The notes under the pieces: generated by a model
Databases searched by the model: none
Seen by the model: the letters and a program-made list of their open reading frames with translations, nothing else
Told to the model about the DNA's origin: nothing
DNA from: Taeniopygia guttata
Taxonomy: Eukaryota > Chordata > Aves > Passeriformes > Estrildidae
Direction: 5' to 3'
NCBI RefSeq assembly: GCF_048771995.1
Contig: NC_133026.1
Coordinates: 54,561,001 to 54,625,000 of the forward strand
Length of the DNA: 64,000 nucleotides
In this document: in pieces, positions 27,701 through 39,700 of the stretch
Position numbering within the stretch: position 1 is the first letter of the stretch
Layout: the number at the start of each line of letters is the position of its first letter
Position numbers and translations under genes: made by a program

Positions 27701-30700
27701 CAGTAATCTCCTGATTTCGATCCAAATGCTTAAATTTTAAAATACTGTTTTTAGTATCAGACATGCAGTTGTCATTTAGTGTGCTTGAATTAACTTAATA
27801 ACCCCAGTGCTCTTCAACATCATTGTTGCATTCACCAGATTTATGCTTGTCTGTAAAAAGAGTAGTAAAACAGCAACTACTAAAATACTTTTAAGAGGCA
27901 ATTTAACAACATTAAGAAAATTAAACTGAATGCCTCCAAAAAATTACACACAGAAAATGCTACTCTAAAAATATCCCAGAAATGCACATGTAATACCGTT
28001 GAGCCTCATGGCCATACAATACACATTTAAGGCAACCATGCATAGGGTGCTTACAAAATAAACTTGTATTTCTCATCAAACCAGTGTTTAAAGGAGACGC
28101 CTATGAAGAAAAGTGTAATTTTATATTTATATTAGGCCAAACATCTAAAGATAAGTTAAGATATTGCTTTATATTGTACTAACCCTGTAACTCCTAGCTG
28201 GTGCCACTGGATCACTGTATAGAGAAGATGACTATAATGTGAAGAACAGAACAAGTCAGAAATACTTTTTCTGCATACATAAATTTTTAAATTTATGTTC
28301 TATAGTCCACAGAAGTCCTAAAGATTTAAATACTAAATTTTAATCTATCTCTAGTAGACAGAAACTTCCAGGAAGGGCGCCTCCAGAAAAGCTTGTTATC
28401 TTTGAAATCAATTTAAACATTATTAAACCAATCCAGTATTTTTTCAAGTAGATTCGTGGAAGAGAGTGAAGAAATTAAGTAGTTCTCAAATAACATGTCC
28501 GTTTTCTCTAGTTAGTTATTTAAACCTGGCCATGACCACAGCTACAGGTATTGGAAGATATTACTCATCTCATAATATATCAGTATTTTATAATTTATAT
28601 TGAGATGGAAAAAAGCACTGCAATGGTGCTAAACATCTAAGACTTTTTTTTGTTATTTTTAAAAGACAAGAATTTGAAACAGCAACTATCACAGCTGCCT
28701 CTTGCTTTCTGTATATTATACAGATTCATGAAACAGAAGTTACTTTAAATTTAAAACCTCACATGCGTAACAGAGTAATCTGCATGTTACACATTAATTT
28801 TATAAAACACAACCTTTACAAGCAAAAAATACAACTGTTACCACTTTTAACTGTAATAATTGCAAGTGTCAGAGAGATAAGTTAGTGTCATATGGCATAA
28901 GTAAGCAAAACCACATATATGTATTTTATATAAATAATTAAATTAATATAGAAAGAGACAGACCCAAACACGGTAGGAAGGAACTGGTTTACTATATCCA
29001 AGGCTGCTATAGTTTCTTTGATCATAGTAAATTCCACTCTGAGGGGTGAGGAAGGAAAGAAGAGAGAAAACAAAGGTTGCATCTGTAGCTCTTGCAAATG
29101 AAAGTTTTGTCTTAACATTACCCAAGTGTTCCCAAGCTTACACCTCGTGCAGAATGCTGTAAAGTCTTCCCTAATGTTAACCCCAAATCCATGTATCTTT
29201 CTAAAGCAAGTAAATAATAAAAGCCTCAAAACTATTATGTACTTTGTATATCAGCATTAACTGTATTTCTATATGCTCAAACAAAATAGTAAATAATTTT
29301 GGTATTTCTCCTCCATAATAAAATAAAAATTCCAAAAGCTTGGTAAGTGCAGCAATGCATGAAAAACATAACTGAAAGGACTTGCTAATAATTAGTACAA
29401 TTATTTACTTTTTTACATTAGATACCATTATGAAGTATTTTGGAGAGAGAGAAGGACAGAAATATCTGATAACTGAATTGGGGCTGGATGCTTATGTGAC
29501 ACTAGCATAGCCTGTACCCTTACCACTATTCTTTACACCAAGTGTGCATACTGGAAGTCTAGCAATTATATTTTGGCTTATTTCTGTTGGGTTTTGACAT
29601 TCTCTACACAAATTGCATATATATGCACATATGAGGCAAAAAATTCATACACACATAAAAAAAAAAAAGAAAAACCAGACAGATAAAAACATGGCAAAAA
29701 GTAATGCCTGCAGAATACAGCACTTCTTATCTCAAAAGGCAACAGAAAGCAGAAATATTCATGTTGCTCATTTGTTCAGGAACTACAGGAACAGGAAAAG
29801 AACACTTCAAAAACACATAGAGAAATGCTGTAATACAATAATAAGTAAATACAAAAGTACTTCAGCCTAGTCTCAACACAAACATCCACTGCTGTTCTAA
29901 CCTGAACCGCCCCCAACCCCTAATGCAGTTGCTAATTCATCAGTACCAAAAACTGTCTGAAAAATTATATCCAAAATATTTCATTTATCGACACTATATT
30001 CACATGTTAAACACCAAACTTCCTGGAATAGTTTCAGCACAATCAAAATAAGCCTCATGCCTTTCTCAATAAGTCACTGGATTAACATCAAGGTCTATGG
30101 CAAATTCAATCTGCTGTACATCTAAAATGTTTCTAACTATGTGACAGGGGGACAAAGCGGGAGTAATAGGACACATATCTCCATCCCAACTGAATAAACT
30201 TTAATGCAGAGAATGCCACCTTTAAATAGTTCCAAGAACCTTTTCCAGGCCTCCATCAAAAGAAGATTTCTATTCAGCTGATTCCATTGATGGCATTGCA
30301 CTGATACGAAAGCAGCTTCAAACACAAATTGGAGGTCAGAATCTGATCAATATGAGGGTTTTTTTTTTCCTAAAAACATTTATGCAAATGTCAGGAAGCT
30401 AACAAGTTTCTCCATGATGCTACACACTTAGTATATTTATAAGGAATATTATACTAGAAAACTATCCAATAAACCTTTATGGGAATAAAGAGCTTTCTCC
30501 TTTGAACTTTGAGATTAACTGTAAGCATGACTCCAAGAATGAAATTTAGAGAATTAATAACACTATATAACAGCATGTTAAATCTCAAAATATAAGTAAG
30601 ACAGACATAAGGACTTAAGGGTTTTATCACCTAAAACAGAAACAACACAGGAAATTCTAACTACCTAATTAGAAAAAAATAGGCCACGCTTCTATCACTG

Positions 30701-33700
30701 TGTTAAAAAGAACTGGCAAATGAAACTATAATCAACCCTATTCTCATTAATATAGGTTTGGATTAAAGCTAGTGCTCACATTTTATAGAATTTAAACCAA
30801 TAAACAAACTAAAAAAGCTTAACAATACAGACTAATTTAAGCACTATATTGTGCTTGCCTATCTGCTAGCTAATTCAGATAACCCTGCTATTTAAACAAA
30901 TACAGCTTTTTAAGCTGCTTAAATATTCCTTTTGGTGGTACTTGATGCTTGCCTCTTATGAAGAAACACAGATTTTACGTGGCATAATACCATTGAGAAT
31001 GTGATGCCATCTACTATCACTTCATAAAAATACGATAGATGTCTTTTAAGTAAATATATACAAACCAGTTGCATATTTTCTGGACTGAAATAACTTCCCA
31101 TTAGATTAAGTTAAAATTTTTATACAGTAATGGAGAATACAAATAGATGCATACACACTTTTCCTCCCCAAGGATATCCTCCAAGTCTAATCTGTATGGC
31201 ACTTTACAGCAAAGTTTAGAAATAACAACTAAATGCTAGAAAGTGCTTGCTGTAAGACAGGTGTCTTTTCTCCCTGAAAAAAAAATTATACATGTAGGCT
31301 ACAGAAAGTATTAGAATTACAAAAGTATTCTAGGTCTGAACATGTGATAGTACCCATTTATATACTTTTTAAAGTCAAGAATTTAAAGTCATAGTTAGTA
31401 CCATTACATCTTAGAAACAAAGCACAAAAACAGTCTTCCCTCAAAGCCATGCAAAGTATTAACATAGAGGGACCAAATATCTTGCAGATCTATCCTTAGT
31501 GTCATCATACTAAAGTAAAAGAAAATTAAAGTGAAAATCACAATGTTAAAAAAATTAAATTGCTTTTATTTCAAAGAATGACTAAAAATACTTACAAGAA
31601 AATCGCAAGAAAACATATTCTACTAATAATGAAAATTTCAACATGAAGGAATAGCCATTTATCATGATCTGAAGTGCATTCTGAGGCTGGACCACCTAAT
31701 AAAAATTAATCTTTTTCCCCAACAGCATCCCAATTTATGAAAAGTGAGATAATTTTAGACAGCACTACACTATGTGAAATATTTAATGTGATTTTAGTAA
31801 TAGAATTTTAAATAATTAAGCCAAGTCTTATATGGTAGATTTCATTAAACAGAGACAGCATTTACAAGGTTATGTAACAAAAGGCTTATCTCCACACAGG
31901 CAAAGCACTCTAAAGGAACATCAGCCCCATTGTTAAGCTGTGCAACTCACCATGATGCAATGACCTTCCATGGCACCTTAGGCTCAGGAAGGTCACTGCC
32001 TATGGGGTCCAGGGCATGAAAGACTTTACAGGAGGAAGGGAAATAGTATTTTGTGATCTGGGAGGAATTAAAGCTGGGAACAGAGGAATTAAGTGTTTTC
32101 AGGAGGAGCAAATACATCCAGTATTAACAATATATTAAATGACATTTTAATATTGTAGATGTAATTTACAGACTATGGTCCCTTTTTGTTTTACTAAAAG
32201 TATTACCTACAGGATCCAGAAGTCACTGGATCAGTTTTAATCAACTTATTTATTTTTTAAAACAATTTCTGTCTCTAATTATTACCTCCAATAAGCAACC
32301 TTGCTATCAGAGAATGAAGACAGATCACTCACTTATCATCCTGACATTTAACTTATACTTTTTATAACTATTAACAGTTAAACAGTCTACTAAAAAAGGT
32401 TTAACTTGCCTAAACTAGGAATACCACAAATATACAGAAATACCCATTACTGAAAAGGCAAAATTTCTGTATTTCAGCCTTGTCTGTTGTTCTAAAATCA
32501 CAACGTAAAAGAGAAAATGTTTCCTGTTGTAACTTTCAATAACATATTTGTACCTATCGAGGCTGATGGACAACCTTTTCCATTTTATTTTAGTTCTCTA
32601 CTGGGGACATTGGGAGAGAATGACTGAAGAGATGAATTCCTGTCACATCTGTAAATATTCTTTCTTTCAGCTTTCACATTTGCCATCACAAACTAGTTGA
32701 TTACATCAATCATTGCAGCATTAATACCATGTTCTATAAGCATGCTTTCACCAAACTACTGCTTTGGTAAGTAGAGAAAATGTTACAATGTGAACACATC
32801 ACACTAAGTAAAAAGTGTGCTCATTCCAAGTTACACACCACAAGAGCTCTCCTTTTGGAGGTACTTGCTCTGCTCCTGTGAGATGCGCTGACATCCGAGG
32901 AACACTTGAGAATTATATTATAAGAATATATCAAAATATGAAATAAATTTTACAATTTAATTCTATTACTCTTCACTAAATGACAGAAAATAACCAAGAC
33001 AGTCAAAGAAATTCTAAGTAAGCCCTCCAAATCTGAGCTTAGTTATCTGCCCAATTCAAACCCTCTTGTTTAGACAACAGCCAATTACTTAATATCCATC
33101 TTGGCATATTTGTTATGTCAGCCAAGACAAGAGCAGATCTGAGCAAATCTGTACCAGCTCACAAGTTTCTAAGAGTTGCACATAGCATATTTTACATGTT
33201 TTCTTGATAAAGCATTTACTGTTCAAAATTATTTGGTAAAAATACCTGTGTGGCAAATTGCAGAAATACTTAACACTAGGATTTGCATGACATTACACAC
33301 AATTCAGTTAATCAAAAACTACATTTAATTGCAAAGACCTCTTAGCAAGTCATAATCACCATTTTTTAAAGTCACACAAAGAAACAGCTCATTCCAACTT
33401 CCAAAATACAAAACCCAACCCTTTTATTTTATTAATTTGTCCCTTTCCTGGCCTCTATACTAAGATCAATGACCAGCTGATTTCTAGGCAGATCCAAGAC
33501 CGGGAAAATGTTAACATAACCTCAATAAAACTGTTCTTTAGCAATAGATATATGACCTAAAGATGATATAAAAGAGCTTATACAAAAATATTTTTGTTAG
33601 CAGACTTTGGGATACCTTACATAATTTGGCTAAATATTTTGCCATTAATGAATAATATATTCCCAGCTCCTCCAAGAAAGAGATTCTTGCATCACACCAA

Positions 33701-36700
33701 ACTCTTCTTCAAATTGTATCTTAAGGTACTGATACCTTTTCTTTAACAAATACTACAGACACACAGTAATGCTCAAAGTGCAAGAAAAGACTGGAAGATT
33801 GAAACATAAAAATAAACTACCTTTTCAACATCGATGGAAATAAAACACCAGATGAACTTAAACATTATATGTTACTTAAATGACTAAAACTGCAAATAAC
33901 TTAGGAGACTTGAAGCTTCATCCTCTCCATTAGAAAAAGAAACCAGACTCTAAACCCTTTTTTCCTTTGGTTTGGTTTCTGAAGGCTATGATAAAAAAGT
34001 ATACAGTTTGAACACAAACCAAAAGTGAATGTCGACTGGACTGGTGAGAGTATCTGGCCCTCTCTGCATCTTCCTGAGAAAGAAGAAATGCAGAGTTATT
34101 TCATAAGGAAGGGAAAAAAAAACGGACACAATACCAGAAAGTCAAAGTGAGCAACATGCTGTTAGCACTTTTAATGCTGTGCGTCATTTTGAATAATCCA
34201 TGGTGGCAAGTAAACTCATTCAAGTCAGAAGAGCTCAGTTCACCTGATCTGAGTAAGTATGCCAAGATATCCCACTAGGGGATATAAGTAAAGCAGGTTA
34301 ATATAATTAATAATTAGTGTTCAGTAGTCAGTTAGCCTTTCTTATGATTAATATATTAATGCAAAAAAAAAGCACAAAACTATTTAAATTAAAAAATAAA
34401 AGGAAAAATAGAGAGCTTTACAAAATTACAAGTACACTAGTGTGAAATGTACCATATAATTACTATATTCAGATTTTAAGTAATTTACAAATTTATTTGA
34501 GCCCTAAGAGAAAGTATTATTCTCAGTTGCCTCATATATATTTTGCATTTTCTTCTCTATTAGAAGAGCAAAGCTTCTTAAGAAAATTAAACAGTTTTAA
34601 GTTCTACAGCTACTTTTGCTATACAGTGACAGCGAAATTAATAAACCAAACTCATAAAATCTGAGTGATGACAACTAGCTAAGGCACCTTAATATATTTT
34701 ATTCTGTTTAAAGTTGAGAGAATGTTAATTTTGGTTCACACAAGAGAATATATGAAAGAAGCAAGATAAAAACCACAACTAATTTAAAATCAAAACATAT
34801 TTCACATGCCATAAGCATCTCAAATTGTTACAGTATGAAAATATGTTAAGAATCACCTTAATTTTAAAACTATCCCATTTGGAGGCTACAACACAGTTCT
34901 AAAAGTAGGAATTCTTCCTTAACTTACTTATTTCCTACAGTTTTCAATATATTGAACTATTCTAAAGATAGTAAGCCAATTATTTATACAATTAAAGGCT
35001 TTGCCTCCAGAAAGACTAGATTTCTTATTGCTTATGGTCACATGGTTATCATCTGCATTTTCACTGGGTATTTAAAACTATTTCATAACAATTCAGTATT
35101 AAACAGGCCTATTTAAAACTCTGCCAGAAAATTGCTATTGGGGGGGAGTGTAGGTTCATTTCATAGTGACATTTTAGTCTTCCTCTCTATACTGTTTGTT
35201 TTGAGGTTTAAATCAATGTTCATGCTATTTAACTTTTCAACACAATATCGTTAAATCATTGCAGATTTCAAATATTCTTTGTATCTCTGGTCTAAATGGA
35301 CAAGTACCTCTTAGTAACATCTGCAGCAGGCAAGAAGAAAGTTTGCTACTTATATAAGATTCCTTTTAATTGGTGGGTAACAAGTCTCTTCCTGACATTC
35401 CATCAGAAAATAGAATGCCTGTGTTAAATGTTCAGCATATTTAGGTCAAAGGATTAGGTACTACAGCATGTATTGCAAACAAGTGCTGCTGGTATCTCTC
35501 AAGCTTGATTTCTAAAAGTTCAAGTTTGAATAATGCATGTTATCCAATACAGAGGTTACATCTCCCAGTCCAGGAAAAGAATGCACATCTGTTTCGTCAT
35601 CTCCTGCAGCAGATGTACCATTTAGGACTGCAAAAGGAAGGTGGCATTCAGTTGAGTGGCATTAATTTTGAGTGAGATTGCTCGCAAATACCATGTTTTG
35701 GAAACCCTTGATCTCAAGTTAAAAAACCTTCAAAGGTACTTCCACCAAGAAAGACAGAAACTATGCTGATCTTGAGAACTAATGTATACACAATTATCAG
35801 ATAGGCAGAGAGACAATAAAGAGCGAATACAATTTTGCAAATAAAATTCTAATGACAGTCCTAAGATTTCTCAACAGATATTAACTGCCATTGTAGTTTT
35901 AACTATTTGAAATGATGGCTAGTCTCAGCACGTATTACTTAAATCTTGGTGATTCAAAACATTCCCACAGGAAACACTTTCCTAAAAACCAGAAAAAACC
36001 CTGACACCTCCCATATACCCTTTTAAGAGGCACATGAATTTTGTGAAAGGAATCCCTGAAAAAAATTATAAAGAAATTTCTAAAGAAACTTTGCAATTAA
36101 GCCAGTCTCACTCCAGTGCTGGGTAAAATCATGGAAAATCGTATTCTGCGAGGTACTGAAAAACACCCGGGATAAATTCAGTCATTGGTCATAGCCAATG
36201 AAATAGACATTTTTGGAGTTCACTTAAGTTAACAAAATGAATTAAGCATTTATATTCTAGCTTGTAAAGTTACGTGTTGAATTTTAACCTTTTACTTAAG
36301 AAACCTCTGACATGGTACAAAAGGGCATAAGAAAATGCAAATTTTTGAAGCTTCTTGCACAAAGAACAATACCGGAGGGGACCGAGGATGCAAAGAACCC
36401 AGATAAAGGGGCTCCTCTGTCTCCAAGCCCATCAAGACTGACCGACGTACTCAGAGAAGCACCAAAGGACCAAAAGTGCATGCGCATAAGAGAAAAGTTC
36501 AAAAGTTCAACCATGAAGAAGACCACAATCTTCAGCCTCAAGACCACCAGATACTCTCACAGGACCACCATGGCAAACCACGCATGCCTAGAAGGGCGTG
36601 GACCTATTTAGCATGAGAGGTGAGGACAGGCGGGGATAGGGGTTGAATATGCATAGAAAAGTTGTGTAATGTACTGCATATGGAACACCTTTGTGAATAA

Positions 36701-39700
36701 AAGCGTGGGTCAGACTAAGACTCAGGGCACAAGTTTTTGGAGAGCTATGTCATTTGTGTAGGCACTGACAATACATACCCACTTCATAACTACAACAGTT
36801 TGTGGAGTCTATTTATTTATTCTGCGTATCGCTTCACCAGGATGGTTTCATGAGGGGAAACTCCTGCTTGTCAAACCTTACTTCCTTATACAACAGGGTA
36901 ATCTACCTAAGTGACCTAGGAGAGTTGGTAGATTGTATCTTTTTTGACTTCAGCAAAGCTTTTGATACTGTCTCACACAGGATCCTTCTAGACAAAGTGG
37001 CCTGCACACAGCTGAATACCCATGCTATACAATGAACGAGCAACTGGCTCACAGGTCGGGTACAAAGGGTTGTAGTTAATGAGGTGACATTCAACTGGCA
37101 TCAGATCACTGGTAGGGCTTCACAGGCTCATCTTAGGCCCGGGTCTCCTCATAAATGACTTGGATGTGGAATTCAAGGAATAGTAAGCTTGCTGATGCAC
37201 TAAATGGGAGGAGCTCAAGGGCAGGGAGGCCCCACTGCAAGATCTTGGTAAAACAGAGAGATGGGCAAGCACCAACCATAGTGTTGCCATAAAACAAGGC
37301 AAACAAACAACAACAGTGGGAGTGACAACAAACAGAACCAGAAATCCAGTGACAGCCTTCTCCGGGCTGCAGGCACTTTTGCCTTTGGTGCAGTTATAGT
37401 CACAGCCGGCAGGGCGCTGGTGGCTCCTGGCCGGGCAGGGCAGGCACGATGAGTCCCCTGCACCTGGAGAAGGCACTGTGGCACAAGCCCAGCTGCCTCG
37501 CTCCAGGAGAGTAATGGTGGAACAGCCAGCGGGAGAGATAGAAAGTGGCTTCCTTTACAAATTCATGGGAGGCAGCTGGTCTTGGTGCCCCTCTGGATGA
37601 TGAAAGAGACTGTAGAGGAACCCTGGAGCAGCAGGCTGGAAGGCAGGCACACCTGGGGTGGTAAAAAGCATAGCAGAACTCCAGAGCCATACCAGGAGCC
37701 GCACGGTATCCCGGCAGGCCGAGGCAGGGGATATCGGGCTAAAGCGTAGCAAAAAGCAAGCAGCAGCAGCAGAAAACAGCAGCACTGGGCAGCAGCAGAC
37801 GGCTTTCTGCAAGCAGCTGCCGCAAGCATCCAGGAGGCACTCCCTCCAGAAGGGAGAGGGCGTCAGGGTCCCAGGTTTTCCCCTACAGCACCCGAGTAGA
37901 TGGCAAGGGTCACTTCCAGTGAGATTGGTCGTTGAAAAGGTCCCAGTTCAACAGCTGCCCTTGCTAGCAAAGGCTCGCCCATGGTAAAGAAAAGCAGTAC
38001 GCAACAGAACTCCACGTTGACAACGAATTCTCCTCACAGCAGCAGCCCGTCTCCCCCCCCACTGCCCCAAGAGTGAGAGAGAGCAAGGGACAAACCCAGC
38101 CCCTCACCCCCCAGCCAAACTCTCACCCTATCTCTGCACTTCCTACGAGAAAGCCCCCCAGCTAAGAGACTGCAGCCAGCTGCACCCCTTCACCCCATCT
38201 TGGCCACATCCTTTGTTTCTCTCAAGTATCCATTGTTCTGGTCTCTTAGGCAACAAATGGGAGAGAAATTCCCTAAGAAAGAAAAAAAATTGAACAAATC
38301 CTAACCTTCAACACATATGAAGTTTAACAAGGGCAACTGCTGGATTCTGCACTTGGGATGGGTCAATCCAGGACAGACAGACTGGTGAACAAGACACTGG
38401 AGAGCAGCACCACGGGGTCCTGGTTGATGGCAAGTTGAATGTGAGTCAGCAGCGCCCACACAGACAAGAGTGCCTACTGTGTCCTGGGTACATCAGGCAC
38501 AGCATCCCCAGTTGAGCAAAGAAGGGGTTGTCCCGCTCTGCTCTGCACTGCTTCAGACCCACCTCGAATCCTGTGTACAGTCTTGGGTGCACAATATAAG
38601 AAAAATACAAAACTATTACAGAACCCCCCCAAAAAGGGCAACCAAGATAGTGAAGGGGCTGGAGGGGAAGCTGAACAAGGAGCAGTTGAGGTCACCCTGT
38701 CTGTTCAGCCTGGAGGAGACTGAGGGGTATCCTCATTGCAGTATTAAACATCCTCACAAAGGGAAGTAGAGAGGCAGGAACTGCTGTGGTGACCCAAGGG
38801 AACAGTCAGTCAGGGGAGGGTTGCACTATGTACATATATAATTGAGCCACATACATATATAGTTTATATGACTGTGTATATATATATATTTGATACATAA
38901 TTAGACACTTTGAAGTAACACACAGCAAACCATTAGTAAATTACTTCATCCAAAATCCTGTGTTAGTTCTCTGAGTGGTAAAAACATGCACAACAGGTGA
39001 TTTTAGCCTACCATCCATTTCTGGATATGAGCCCATTTTCTATCATATGAATGCTGAGAAAACTACAGAACGTAAAAAGAAAACCAAACAAAACATTTAA
39101 AATATAAATTATAGTCACCACACAAGATTGGATTCCCGAACTGAAAACTCAGAAAGATCTACATCAATTATTATGCAATCTTCAAAACAATAGCAGATAT
39201 CTATAGCAATTCAAAAACTCAAACTGTGGTACAATGAGAACCATATAACACTGAGGCAAAAAATGTTCTGCATATTTTGCTAATAACCACAGAAAAAAAA
39301 ATCCCACAACTACCAAGTATGAGCATTACATGGATTTGAGTGTAACCATGATAAATAATAAAGTCTCAATGTTTTAGATGCAATGCCAAAACTGAATTGC
39401 GACAACCATGCAATAACCAGACTGCTGGAAACCTAGTTTCTAGGATTTTTTTTTCTCAAGAAATGCAAACTTTTTTTAGGAGAAACGTGTATACACAACT
39501 GTATATGTAAATATTACCCCATTTAAATAATATTTTTTAAAGAAAGATCTTGACAACAGGTATTTACTGTGAATCCTTTCAGTATAATCCGATTCTAAAG
39601 CTGAAAATACTTGCACAAAACTGAATTACACTAAAAGACAAAATCTTATGGAAATGCAGAAATAAGACACATTACGAATTTTTGTAATGGTTTGCAATAA

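Noticed and set aside
28888..29229. A 113-codon minus-strand open frame over exon 6.
   Set aside because: It is in a different frame from the LRRFIP2 exon and has no splice support; exon 6 itself is read in the other frame.
29902..29956. Exon-like minus-strand stretch with acceptor ttttcag and donor CAG/gttaga, reading [18 protein letters not shown].
   Set aside because: It is 55 nt, so inclusion between the phase-0 exons 5 and 6 would shift the frame; the match to any family is not evident.
31921..32030. Minus-strand donor CATG/gtgagt at about 31949 with several upstream AG sites.
   Set aside because: The possible exons are not in phase 0 or contain stops; a lone strong donor is not enough.
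36312..36611. 99-codon plus-strand open frame within the 36.2-kb LTR.
   Set aside because: It lies wholly inside a solo LTR and resembles no retroviral or host protein.
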